The notes: generated by a model from the letters alone, not told the origin. Shown: positions 7,786 through 16,117, counted from the first letter of the stretch. The stretch: DNA of 32,394 nt from Gammaproteobacteria bacterium (GCA_028293745.1 JAQGOF010000137.1:1-32394); one strand, 5' to 3'. Program-made: numbers and translations.

Positions 7786-7804
7786 TACGGCACGTCATAC
7801 GGCA
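7786..7804 (+). other. Paired TACGGCA sites, candidate integrase arm sites (left)
   Basis: TACGGCA occurs at 7786 and 7798, 12 bp apart, about 50 bp inside attL. The same heptamer occurs as a pair in the same orientation near the other end (9638 and 9649). Paired direct repeats close to both att sites are what integrase arm-type binding sites look like. Confidence 0.5.
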
Positions 7805-7852
7805 AACCAAAACCGCCGGGCCACGGGGCACGGCCGCATACAGGGAGTGAAT

Positions 7853-8065
7853 ATGCCAGTGAAGCACGCGCAGGAATTACACGAGGTCGCAGAGCACGCG
7901 ATGAGGGTCGCGGCACTGATCAACCAAGGTCCCCTTGATCAATTCCAAGCAACAGTGAGCGAGATGCGAGCGCGGGGTCCCGATCCGCATTTGCAGGACG
8001 TTGAGCGCGCCCTACTGAATGCGGCGCGCGCCGTTGAGGATTACCTACGGAATCGAACGGGCTAG
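7853..8065 (+). CDS. Small island protein, hypothetical
   Basis: A 70-residue mostly helical protein (MPVKHAQELHEVAEHAMRVA, later ERALLNAARAVEDYLRNR). GGGAG lies about six bases before the ATG, which supports this start over the much earlier one that would run through the tRNA. It lies just inside the tRNA-Val element and is probably cargo. No domain recognised. Confidence 0.5.
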   Translation: MPVKHAQELHEVAEHAMRVAALINQGPLDQFQATVSEMRARGPDPHLQDVERALLNAARAVEDYLRNRTG

Positions 8066-8239
8066 ATCAGCCGTCACCATTTGAGCACGCGGGCAAGCAA
8101 TGCCTCCGGGCTGACCTTCCCGCAACAATGCCATTGGGATCCAGGAAGCCCAATGTGGCAATCCAAAACGACCGTGCCGCGATCGATGCCGGCAGAAACT
8201 CCAGAATTGCCAACTGTCAGGGCTGGGAGGGACATCACT

Positions 8240-8743
8240 ATGTTGGCCACCGCGTTGAGTCGGCTGGTGACCGCTGCGTTCATTACCGGCCTTGTGGGGG
8301 CTTGCTCCAGGTCTCCTGCGCCCCTCGTAAATGGGCTTATCGAAGGCATGGATGAATCAGCCGTCATCGCAAAGTTGGGGGTTCCGAAGACAGCAGTTCG
8401 TATAGTGCATGAGACGACCCTCCCGAAGGGGGATACCCGGCCGCCTTACAGCGAGAAGACGATCGCAGTGATCGGCGGCAGTTGCGAGGGGCAGCCAGCC
8501 GAGATGTCAATCTCATTCTATCTCGGCCACCTTCGGGAGGTTACGTGCTATCCGCAGGATGCGGATGCGATGCTCCAAGAGCTCGCAAAGGCGGGAATCA
8601 TTGAAGGCGGCAAGCGCGCGTTCAAAGTTACTCGTGGTGAGGTATCTGTGCGCGGCGGCGAATCTGACGGTCGCTGGGGCGTTACATTTTCTTCGGAGCA
8701 TCTGACCGATCAACAGCAGAGTTGGATCGCAAAATACTCCTAA
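8240..8743 (+). CDS. Putative lipoprotein, hypothetical
   Basis: Starting at the ATG preceded by GGGAGG gives 167 residues with a lipoprotein signal, MLATALSRLVTAAFITG then LVGAC, the cysteine being the lipidation site. The mature part begins SRSPAPLVNGLIEGMDESAVIAKLG; the G-M-x-x-x-x-V-x-x-x-L-G pattern resembles the start of SmpA/OmlA-like (BamE fold) domains that bind envelope partners, but I cannot confirm the family. A longer in-frame start at 8081 would hide the signal peptide. It is intact cargo of the decayed tRNA-Val element. Confidence 0.65.
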   Translation: MLATALSRLVTAAFITGLVGACSRSPAPLVNGLIEGMDESAVIAKLGVPKTAVRIVHETTLPKGDTRPPYSEKTIAVIGGSCEGQPAEMSISFYLGHLREVTCYPQDADAMLQELAKAGIIEGGKRAFKVTRGEVSVRGGESDGRWGVTFSSEHLTDQQQSWIAKYS

Positions 8744-8752
8744 GGTGAAAGG

Positions 8753-9109
8753 CTAAGACTTCTCTTCCAGGTCGGCGGTGAATCCGATCGGCCGGTTCTT
8801 GGGCGGCTCTGGCGGTGGTGGCATGAGCTTGCGGATGGCGGAGAGGATGACACCGAGGGCCTGATCGTGTGCGACGAGCTGCTCGAAGCGGCGGGCCAAC
8901 TCTCGGTTCGAGGCCAGCAGCTCCCGCAGCTTCACGAAAGCACGTACGACGTAGATACCCATCTCGACGGCGCGCGGGGAGTTCAGGACATTGGCGGCCT
9001 GGATGGCACCGTGCTCGGTGAAGACCCAAGGCAATTTGCGGCGGCCTCCGCGACCGGGCTTTGATGTCGCAATTTGCGATATCAAAGCTGCATGCTCGGC
9101 GGGCGAGAT
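8753..9109 (-). pseudogene. ORF6N-domain phage-type protein, N-terminus lost
   Basis: The C-terminal part of an ORF6N protein is clear: SPAEHAALISQIATSKPGRG, then LPWVFTEHGAIQAANVLNS, PRAVEMGIYVVRAFVKLREL, and a closing RPIGFTADL. The family N-terminal domain (a RG-x-x-V-x-L-D block and RFPxDFMF) is missing. The open frame continues upstream to 9337, but that part is the integrase relic read out of frame, so a caller would report a false 194-residue fusion. ORF6N proteins are phage or mobile-element proteins thought to bind DNA. The fusion point lies near 9104-9110. Confidence 0.7.
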
Positions 9110-9611
9110 TGAGCGGCCTTCAGCGCCGAGAGCGTCCGATTCGCACTCGACTTGGACAACCGATCGGCGGTAAGCCCGACATGCCACTCTCGAACGCGCA
9201 CGCCGCGGATCTTCGCGAGCGGAATATCTGCGAGCGCGTGCGGCCTGACCGTCTTTCGAGGCTTCCGGTCCGGCCAGCCGCGCGAACGCCACGAATATAG
9301 GCTCGACAGGCACTCCCCACGGTCGCCAATTCGCCATTCTCGTGTCAATCGGCGACGCCCCGATCTAGGTCTTTGAACCAGCTCTCGGCGGCGACTTTGG
9401 CAGCATCGAAATCACAGGCGTCTGAGCATTCTCCGAGCGCTTGCTAATGCCGACTGCCCGCCTCGTCGCGGTATCGCGCGATCCACGATCCGGCACTGTC
9501 AGGTCCCAACTTGCGCAAGCCCAGATGGCGGTCACGGGCCAGTTTGTACCAGTACGGTTCGCGGCGCGGCACCAACATTTGACGCCCACGCTTCGTATCG
9601 ATTCGGATCAT
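9105..9611 (-). pseudogene. Tyrosine integrase relic, frameshifted and truncated
   Basis: The integrase can be followed across frames. It starts near MIRIDTKRG, continues with RREPYWYKLARDRHLGLRKL and GSWIARYRDEAG, and hits TAG at 9444-9446. A second frame gives ECSDACDFDAAKVAAESWFK then DLDRGVAD, a TGA at 9345-9347, and ATVGSACRAYIRGVRAAGR. A third frame gives ALADIPLAKIRGVRVREWHV and LSKSSANRTLSALKAA, the end of the core-binding domain. The whole catalytic domain is missing; sequence passes directly into the ORF6N relic. The gene began about 150 bp inside attR, as island integrases do. The element can no longer excise by itself. Confidence 0.75.
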
Positions 9612-9637
9612 CTCTGCTCTCACACTGCGCCGAGGAG

Positions 9638-9655
9638 TACGGCAAAAGTACGGCA
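9638..9655 (+). other. Paired TACGGCA sites, candidate integrase arm sites (right)
   Basis: TACGGCA at 9638 and 9649, 11 bp apart, lies just upstream of the integrase start and inside attR. It mirrors the pair at 7786 and 7798. Confidence 0.5.
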
Positions 9656-9764
9656 TAGTGTGCCACAGACACCTGCAGACAGACATGCATCAAAAGCCTA
9701 TGTTTCAGGGTATTTCAAAGACATAGATGTATGGCGATGTACGTTAAAGGATGTTGAATGTTGA

Positions 9765-9809
9765 TTCACACGGCAGGGGCCACTGGCTCGATCCCAGTAC
9801 CGCCCACCA
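9765..9809 (+). repeat. attR: partial tRNA-Val copy
   Basis: A 45-bp copy of the tRNA-Val 3' half including CCA, with one substitution in the T loop region. There is no D arm or 5' acceptor strand, so it is not a tRNA gene. It marks the distal end of the element. Confidence 0.9.
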
Positions 9810-9990
9810 TAAACTTTGGGCAACTCAAGCATTTACAGCTCGTTCGAGCGCGCCCCGCAAATTTCACTGGGGACAAACTTTGTGTTCCGGGTGATCTTTT
9901 AGTGCCCGGTGATCTGCCTCGGCGGTCACGTGAGCAGGTGGTGCGCGAAGCGCTCCCCGTCTGAACACAGACGATCAGGCTTCCTGCGGA

Positions 9991-10881
9991 TCAGTTCCAA
10001 ATCCCTTTGATCGGATCCCAATCTTTGCCAATGACCTCGCCGACAATCACGGGGTCGGTGAACTTGCGCACCTGATCCAGAACGTTCGAAAACTCCGTTG
10101 GTATCGTCGATTCAAGACGGTTCTTCCTCAACCACGCGAGCCATCGTTGCTGCGCAAGTTCCGCGTAACCGGCCAGTACGGAATGCAGCGATGCAAGCGC
10201 GGTCCCGCGGTGCTGCGCAACGCGAATCAATGACGTCTGCAAGGTCTCAGCCGCTGTACCGTGACGCCGCACCAGTGCATAGATATCGACGAAATCGCGC
10301 CAGCGGGTGTTGGCAGTGCCCCTTGCAATTGCAGTGACAATCTTTTCTGCGAGCACCATCTCCAACGGATAGCCGCGAACAACCAAAGTTCCTTCAAGAA
10401 GTCGGGGCAAGCTAACCTGCCGCGGCTCCGGCCAGATCGGATCTCCAACGTTGACATCCACGTGGAGGCGGATGATAGCGCGTGACAATCGACCGCCGAG
10501 CGTGACGCGAACACCGCTGTAGTCATCTTCCTCCCGGATGACCTCTGCCGTGGCTCCGTCAGGTTCGAACTCCAAGCCATCATCGAGCGATAGCTCAGCC
10601 ACCTTTCGCACTATGCGCAAGACCTCCTGCACGCTGTTGTCCAGTGCGCGAGCGGCCAGGTCGATGTCGCGGGTAGGCCGCCGCGCCTCCAGCGCAGCCA
10701 GCAGCACGCCGCCCTTCAGGACGAAGGTGTCGGCAAAATCCGAATGCACCAAGCGGTCCAGGAAGCATTCCAAGGCGTACAACTGAATAAGCTCATCGGT
10801 GGGCCGTCCGGTGCGTCTCGCCTCACGTTGGAGGTCGAGATACCGCCTGCCTGCTGCGGTCTCCTTGGTGGCGCGCTTCAC
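9991..10881 (-). CDS. abiEii: AbiEii-family nucleotidyltransferase toxin
   Basis: The GTG start overlaps the antitoxin TGA (GTGA), giving 296 residues. An in-frame ATG at 11001 would add 40 residues inside the antitoxin gene. Family motifs: FVLKGGVLLAALEARRPTRD followed by IDLA, giving the nucleotidyltransferase GG and DxD elements, and later MVLAEKIVTAIARGTANTRW then RDFVDIYAL, the conserved lysine and RDF block. AbiEii is the toxin of type IV toxin-antitoxin systems; related toxins transfer nucleotides to RNA and stop growth during phage infection. It is the second gene of a two-gene operon just outside attR. Confidence 0.88.
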   Translation of the reverse strand: MKRATKETAAGRRYLDLQREARRTGRPTDELIQLYALECFLDRLVHSDFADTFVLKGGVLLAALEARRPTRDIDLAARALDNSVQEVLRIVRKVAELSLDDGLEFEPDGATAEVIREEDDYSGVRVTLGGRLSRAIIRLHVDVNVGDPIWPEPRQVSLPRLLEGTLVVRGYPLEMVLAEKIVTAIARGTANTRWRDFVDIYALVRRHGTAAETLQTSLIRVAQHRGTALASLHSVLAGYAELAQQRWLAWLRKNRLESTIPTEFSNVLDQVRKFTDPVIVGEVIGKDWDPIKGIWN

Positions 10882-11474
10882 AGCACGACCTCCAAGGCAT
10901 TGCGAACAGCACGCTCGGCTCCGTGAAATCGTTTGGCCATCTCGATCAACGTGGCCGGCTTGGTGCCCCGGCGGCGCAGCCAACGACGAAGTGCCTCCCA
11001 AGCGACGTCGGCTCCCTCACGATGTCTCAGTCGAATGACGTCAACGAGCGAGCGCTCTGCGGAGTACAAACCGACTGCGAACCCGTCAGTGATATTGAGT
11101 TCTTCGTGCCCGAGGTCAAATGTCTTTTTGGCAAAGACGTGCACATCGATAGCAGGCCGCAGGGTCGGTATCCGACTGCCGCGCGGAATCGCAATATCGA
11201 TACGATCCGGAATAATGTCGGTAAGACCGTGGCGTGCCAGCGCGGTGACCAGGCACAGCGTTCCACGCGGGACCCGGTAAGCGACTTCCAGGAGATCTTG
11301 ATCGATTTCCGGTGCATCCGCCCAACGATAAAGACCTCGCCCGATCTGCTCGAGGAGCCCTTGGTTTCTATAGGCGTACAGACGCTCTGCAGAGATTCCG
11401 GCTGCCCTTGCCCTGCTGTAGGTGAAGACCGAAGGTAAGCCCCCGCGGTCCGGAGTGGCGGTCTTGGTGCGCAT
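10878..11474 (-). CDS. abiEi: AbiEi-family antitoxin
   Basis: A 198-residue protein with an N-terminal winged-helix part (FTYSRARAAGISAERLYAY then GLLEQIGRGLYRW) and the AbiEi core: TALARHGLTDIIPDRIDIAI, HEELNITDGFAVGLYSAERS and LVDVIRLRHREG. In characterised AbiE systems this protein opposes the toxin and represses its own promoter by binding inverted repeats with the winged helix. The gene is first in the operon and overlaps the toxin start by four bases. The Shine-Dalgarno before the ATG is poor, so a slightly different start is possible. An operator is not obvious to me in the 60 bp upstream. Confidence 0.88.
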   Translation of the reverse strand: MRTKTATPDRGGLPSVFTYSRARAAGISAERLYAYRNQGLLEQIGRGLYRWADAPEIDQDLLEVAYRVPRGTLCLVTALARHGLTDIIPDRIDIAIPRGSRIPTLRPAIDVHVFAKKTFDLGHEELNITDGFAVGLYSAERSLVDVIRLRHREGADVAWEALRRWLRRRGTKPATLIEMAKRFHGAERAVRNALEVVL

Positions 11475-11765
11475 CGATGAAATCGTATACAGGTCCTCAC
11501 ATCATGTCTACACTTTCATCGGACTGCAAAGGAAGCGGACCTCCGAGTTCGGGCCATGAACGCGCCGTTTGCAAGAACCGGCAGTGTCGCCGCTCCCCCA
11601 CCTGTGGAATGAGCGCATGCGGATACTGACCGATCAACGACCGTCCGTGCCGCTGCGTAATTGCCAATTGCAAGGAGGCAATCGCGGCGCCCATGCTCCT
11701 CGCGAACTGGGTCGGTCGATCGGAGGCAACCCCGCGCGCGACAGCGGACTCATTCATTCCTGCAC

Positions 11766-12689
11766 TCTACATATCGTCTGCGCGGCCAGCGCGGGTCGCT
11801 GCGAATAGCCAGCATCGGCCCGGTCGGCCCGACACCCGGCGAGCCCGGCGCTACCTCGTCGCAGCCCGGCCCCACCCGTGTCTATAACGACATCAACGCG
11901 TTGCACACCGATACCACAGGCAACTTCGACGTACTGCTGAGCGCCAACCGACCGCAGGGCTACAAGGGAGACTGGTGGCAGCTCTCCCCGCCAGCCAACA
12001 AGCTGTTGCTGCGCATGGTGAGCTCAGACTGGAGCCACGAGCGCGGCCTCACCGTCTCGATCGAACGGGTCGACACGCCCGTAGAGAAGCCAAGGCCGTC
12101 AGCCGCCGATCTCGAGCAGCGCCTTCGTCGCCTGCCGGGAGCGACCGCATTCATGGCCTTGCTCTTCGTCGATCATGTCGAAGCGCTGCGTCAGCAAGGC
12201 TATACCAACAAGCTGAAGGTCCTCGACGCGTCTCAAATCGGAGGCCTGACCGGCCAGTTTTACTATGAGGGCGCCTATGACTTGCATGACGACGAGGCGT
12301 TGATCGTCGAATCGACGATACCGACCAATTGCCTCTACCGCTCCCTGATCCTGACCAACGAACTCTATGAGACCACCGATTGGTACAACAACTACGGCAG
12401 CCTGAATGACTCTCAGGCCAGGGCCGACAAGGATGGTGTGCTGCGAATCGTCGTCTCGGCAAAAGACCCCGGCGTGCCGAATTGGCTCGACACGGCGGGT
12501 TATCCTCAAGGTGTAGTCCAGGGCCGTGGACCGGCTGCAAAACGCAACCGATTCCGTCCGTCAAGAAAGTCACTGTCGCAGAGGTTCGCGATGTACTGCC
12601 GCGCGATACACCGCTGGTCACTCCTTGCCCAGCGGCAAGCGCAAATACGGGACCGTCGACTGGCGCTCGAGCAACGGACCCTATGGTGA
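11766..12689 (+). pseudogene. DUF1214-type protein with 5' decay and two compensating frameshifts
   Basis: Recognisable family sequence starts near TYRLRGQRGSLRI and runs through GYKGDWWQLSPPANKLLLRM, ANKLLLRMVSSDW, SLILTNELYETTDWYNNYGS, LNDSQARADKDGVLRIVVSA and KDPGVPNWLDTAGYPQGVV. After GVVQGR one base is missing near 12527; the proper frame gives WTGCKTQPIPSVKKVTVAEV then LPRDTPLVTP. An extra T near 12627 returns to the first frame, giving AQRQAQIRDRRLALEQRTLW and the stop. About 33 residues are thus scrambled. No proper start is visible upstream; fragments such as GRSIGGNPARDSG may be the decayed N-terminus. Family role is unknown. Confidence 0.6.
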
Positions 12690-12710
12690 TCATGCGACGG
12701 CATGGCGATC

Positions 12711-12830
12711 TCACACAGGAACCTGGTTCCTGAACGCGGGACGCGCAGCAAGCGTGTCATACCAGCGTTGCAGCTCGGGCAAGACCCTGCGCTCGATGGA
12801 GCGCAGACCGCCGTGTCTGGCATCGTCAAT
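12711..12830 (-). pseudogene. Glutathione S-transferase C-terminal stub
   Basis: Between two other genes the minus strand reads GGLRSIERRVLPELQRWYDT then LAARPAFRNQVPV and a stop. This is the common GST ending, with L-P-x-L-x-x-W-Y followed by R-P-A-F. No thioredoxin-like N-terminal domain is present, so it is a leftover. Confidence 0.5.
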
Positions 12831-12881
12831 GAAATCGCTGCGTGGCGGCGTGGAGCGACAGGTGGCGGGACGTGGAACGGA

Positions 12882-13343
12882 CTATTTGTGCAGGTCGTCG
12901 ATCCAGCGAATCAACTCCGGCGTCTCTGCAGGCTCGATGTCGAGGTTGTACACAAGCCCGGTCTGCCCGCTTCGCGCCAACACACAGTGAAGCTGCAGAT
13001 CGTCGCTCGCATTGATCTCTTGATGCGGAACAAACGGCGGCACGTAGATGAAGTCGCCCGCCTCGGCCTCAGCGACGAATTCCAAACGTTCTCCCCAGCG
13101 CAATCGCGCGATACCGTTGACGACATAGATCACGCTTTCAAGATCGCCGTGATGGTGGGCACCGGTCTTGGCCTTGGCATCGATCGTGACTGTACCCGCC
13201 CAGAGTTTGGTAGCACCGGTACGCTCAGTTGTGACAGCCGCACGACGTTGCATGCCCAACGTCTGCGCCGTACTCGCATCAAGCTCGTTCGCGCGAATGA
13301 TCCGCACTCCGTTCGATCGCCACCGGCTTGAAGGCTCACTCAT
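12882..13343 (-). CDS. Cupin-domain protein
   Basis: Starting at the ATG preceded by GAGAGGAA gives 153 residues; a longer start at 13415 lacks such a site. Cupin motif 1 is GAHHHGDLESVIYVVNG (metal-binding histidines and glutamate) and motif 2 is GDFIYVPPFVPHQ. The fold is a small metal-binding beta-barrel used by dioxygenases, isomerases and sensors; the substrate cannot be told. It is divergent from the trans-sulfuration gene, and the 271-bp space between them probably holds both promoters. Confidence 0.8.
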   Translation of the reverse strand: MSEPSSRWRSNGVRIIRANELDASTAQTLGMQRRAAVTTERTGATKLWAGTVTIDAKAKTGAHHHGDLESVIYVVNGIARLRWGERLEFVAEAEAGDFIYVPPFVPHQEINASDDLQLHCVLARSGQTGLVYNLDIEPAETPELIRWIDDLHK

Positions 13344-13614
13344 GGTCAGTTCCTCTCGCGCACTGCTTTCATTCTGGATGACCTCCGAGTTGCGATCAAG
13401 CCGAGGGGTATTCACGAGGGAGTCGGCCTTCGCGGTGCCGCGGTGCCACCGAAGCCCGCTGGTGTATCGGTAGGGCAGCGATACAGTGTGAGTCGCCGTA
13501 CAGACTGTGTATCTGCCGCCTGAGTTCGAGAAGCAGTACAGTACTCGGCGTGGGGAAGATATCCTCGGATGGCGCGTCCAACGCGCGCCTGGGGTCGAAC
13601 GCCGGAGGCACTAC

Positions 13615-14769
13615 ATGGCCAGGAACTTCAAGCGCATCGAGACGAAGCTCATTCATGCCGGCGAACCACGACCGCGCATTGCGGGAGCGGTTGAGCTGCC
13701 GATCTTTCAGTCGGCAATGTTCGAGTACGCGGGCGAGACGAGCTATCACGACCTCAAGTACATCCGCCTCAACAACACTCCGAATCACACCGCGCTGCAC
13801 GAGAAGTTGGCCGCACTGGAGAACGCTGAAGCGGCACTCATCACGGCGAGTGGGATGGCGGCGATCTCTACGACCCTGCTCACCGTACTTTCGGCGGGCG
13901 ATCACCTGCTTGCCCAGAGTTGCCTGTACGGCGGCACCCACGATCTGCTCACAAAGGACTTTGCGAAGTTCGGGCTCACGTTTGACTTCATCGACGCCGA
14001 CGATCGCCATTCGTGGCAGGCGGCGCTGCGGCCGAATACGAAGGCGATCTACGTCGAAGCAATGACGAATCCGCTGCTCGAGGTCGCAGACCTTCGCGGG
14101 GTGGTCGAATTCGCGCGCGAGCAACGGCTGGTCTCGATCATCGATAACACGTTTGCCAGCCCCATCAACTTCCGGCCTATGGAGATCGGATTCGATCTGT
14201 CGCTACACAGCGCGACCAAATATCTCAACGGCCACTCGGATATCGTCGCAGGCGCGGTTGCGGGCCGCGCAGCGGTAATTGAGCGAATCACGCACAAGCT
14301 GAACCATCTTGGCGGCTCAATGGACCCCCACGCGGCGTTTCTGCTCAATCGGGGCCTCAAGACGCTAGCCCTCAGGGTCCGCCATCAAAACCAGAGTACC
14401 CTCCGCGTTGCACAGTTTCTCGAGTCTCACCCGTCCGTGGCGCGGGTAAACTACGCGGGTCTCGAGACGCATCCGCGACACGAGCGTGCCCACGAGTTAT
14501 TCGAGGGATACGGCGGCGTTCTGAGTTTCGAACTCAAAGGCTCGACAGACCGTGCGCAAGACTTCATGAACAGAACGACAATTCCGATTATCGCCCCGAG
14601 CTTGGGCGGGGTCCAAACGCTGCTGACACGACCTGCGACGACTTCACATTCGGGAATGTCGCGTGACGACCGCCTCCGCCTGGGTATCGGCGACAACCTC
14701 ATTCGCATGTCCGTTGGAATCGAGGCGACCGAAGAGATCCTGGAGGATTTCGAGCAGGCCCTTGCGTGA
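13615..14769 (+). CDS. PLP-dependent trans-sulfuration enzyme (cystathionine gamma-synthase family)
   Basis: GGAGG precedes this ATG, giving 384 residues, the usual family length; the frame is open upstream to 13507 but without family sequence. PLP-enzyme features: TASGMAAISTTLLTVLSAGD, SCLYGGTHDLL (active-site tyrosine), EAMTNPLLEVADL, IIDNTFASP, the lysine of LHSATKYLNGHSDIVAGAV (about K202) that binds PLP, and the C-terminal TRPATTSHSGMSRDDR. The position of the special cysteine of methionine gamma-lyase (LYGC) is glycine, so a lyase of that type is less likely. Cystathionine gamma-synthase, O-acetylhomoserine sulfhydrylase or cystathionine gamma-lyase remain possible. It acts in cytoplasmic sulfur amino acid metabolism, in keeping with cysH and metNIQ nearby. 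Confidence 0.88.
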   Translation: MARNFKRIETKLIHAGEPRPRIAGAVELPIFQSAMFEYAGETSYHDLKYIRLNNTPNHTALHEKLAALENAEAALITASGMAAISTTLLTVLSAGDHLLAQSCLYGGTHDLLTKDFAKFGLTFDFIDADDRHSWQAALRPNTKAIYVEAMTNPLLEVADLRGVVEFAREQRLVSIIDNTFASPINFRPMEIGFDLSLHSATKYLNGHSDIVAGAVAGRAAVIERITHKLNHLGGSMDPHAAFLLNRGLKTLALRVRHQNQSTLRVAQFLESHPSVARVNYAGLETHPRHERAHELFEGYGGVLSFELKGSTDRAQDFMNRTTIPIIAPSLGGVQTLLTRPATTSHSGMSRDDRLRLGIGDNLIRMSVGIEATEEILEDFEQALA

Positions 14770-14896
14770 GTGTCACAGGCGGCAGCCGCCAATCCCCGCG
14801 TGAGTATCCCGCCAGAGTATCCACTCCCGTCGGCTCTCGCCCATGCCTGTCCTCCCGGGCTGAATTCCTGCGGCCTACCTCGTTGCAGAAGCTTCG

Positions 14897-16117
14897 CTAC
14901 TCAGCCAGCAGACACTCCACCGTACCTGCGAATTCCTGCCGCAGCTGCGTATAAAACGCTCCGCTGGCACGGGCCGCGAAGCCCGTGTGAATCGTGCGCA
15001 CCCTGCCGTCGCGACCGACGAAGAATGTCGTCGGCCACGCGTTCAGTCGCTCCGCCTGCGGAATCTTGGCGGCGAGCTCGCTCGTCTGGCCGGCAAGCAA
15101 GTACGTGTAGTCGATATCATAATGCTTGATGAAGGCGGGTAATCGCGTTGGGTTCGTGAGCTGACCCTCATCCTCGAAATCGAGCGCCACGACTTCCAAC
15201 CCGAGCGAATGGTATCGGCGGTACACCTCAACGAGGAAGGGAGCCTCATCATGGCAGTTCGGACACCAGCTGCCGGTGATGTTGACCACCAGCACCTTGT
15301 TCCTGAACTGCGGGTCGGTATTCGACACGAGCTTGCCCGACAGGTCCGGGAAACTGAATCGCAGCGGCTCACTGGGATTCTTCATCGTCGTATGTCCGGC
15401 GAAGACCGATGGCGATGGCAGACCCTTGGCGCGTGCCTCGGCTGGCCGAATGGCGGTCAACGTCTGGCTCGGAGCGTGCGGTCCGCGGAGCATCACATCC
15501 AGATCGCCGTCCTCGCGCGGCACAATTGTCACCTGCAAAGGACGGCCGCCGTCGAAGTGGTTCAACACGAACTGGCCGTCCTGATAGTCACCCGACAACA
15601 CGCCGGTATCGCCGTCGACGCGAAGGATCGCGGCCGAGACTTGCGAGCGGTGCTGGCGCACGATGAATCGCCATGCGTGCTCGCCCTTAGGGCTCTCGAA
15701 CGGAAGGGTCCATAGACCGCTGATATCCGGCGTACGGGAGCCTGATACCGTCTTCGCCCGATGCCGCCGCAGCACGATCTCGTGCACACCCGTCAACTTG
15801 TTTCCGTATGTGCCCTTGAGTACCCCGCCCTCTTCGGTGGCGTTCAGCTGGGTCGCATGGTCTGCGAAGTCGAGCACGAGCGCCTTGCCGGTTTGTGTGC
15901 CGCTGGTCGAGGCGACCTGATCATCACCGTTGAAAAATGACCCTTTGACGTCTTTTCCGCTGCCGGAAAGCTCTATTGGGAATTCGACTGTCAGCTCGTC
16001 GTACTTGATCTGTCCATCCCACAGTCCCGCCAGAGGGCGCCCCTGCGCGACGGCCGCCAGCGCCATCAAAGCCACTGCACCTGCGCCGAGCCGCGTGAGC
16101 ACCGAACGACTTTGCAT
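14897..16117 (-). CDS. Periplasmic TlpA-like thioredoxin-family protein
   Basis: The start preceded by GGAGGAAAA gives 406 residues; the ATG eight codons earlier is less likely. A signal peptide (MQSRSVLTRLGAGAVALMAL, cut after AQG) leads to a beta-rich region of two related units (about residues 30-230; GLWDGQI and GLWTLPF mark their starts). The C-terminal half is a TlpA/ResA-type redoxin: NKVLVVNITGSWCPNCHDEA with the CxxC at about 285-288, LEVVALDFEDEG, and a cis-proline segment AWPTTFFVGRDG. Such proteins reduce disulfides in the periplasm, for example in cytochrome c maturation. The beta-rich front domain is atypical and may bind a ligand. Divergent from cysH. Confidence 0.85.
   Translation of the reverse strand: MQSRSVLTRLGAGAVALMALAAVAQGRPLAGLWDGQIKYDELTVEFPIELSGSGKDVKGSFFNGDDQVASTSGTQTGKALVLDFADHATQLNATEEGGVLKGTYGNKLTGVHEIVLRRHRAKTVSGSRTPDISGLWTLPFESPKGEHAWRFIVRQHRSQVSAAILRVDGDTGVLSGDYQDGQFVLNHFDGGRPLQVTIVPREDGDLDVMLRGPHAPSQTLTAIRPAEARAKGLPSPSVFAGHTTMKNPSEPLRFSFPDLSGKLVSNTDPQFRNKVLVVNITGSWCPNCHDEAPFLVEVYRRYHSLGLEVVALDFEDEGQLTNPTRLPAFIKHYDIDYTYLLAGQTSELAAKIPQAERLNAWPTTFFVGRDGRVRTIHTGFAARASGAFYTQLRQEFAGTVECLLAE

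Noticed and set aside
9758..9964. Possible tRNA or 68-codon gene at 9758
   Set aside because: Only the 3' half of tRNA-Val is present (no D arm or 5' acceptor strand), and the ORF simply reads through this att repeat.
11497..11757. 86-codon minus frame between the AbiE operon and the DUF1214 relic
   Set aside because: No domain, no ribosome site, and it overlaps probable decayed N-terminal sequence of the DUF1214-type gene on the other strand.
13396..14124. 242-codon minus frame over the trans-sulfuration gene
   Set aside because: Antisense shadow of a gene with full PLP-enzyme motifs; sequence is arginine-rich and has no family pattern.
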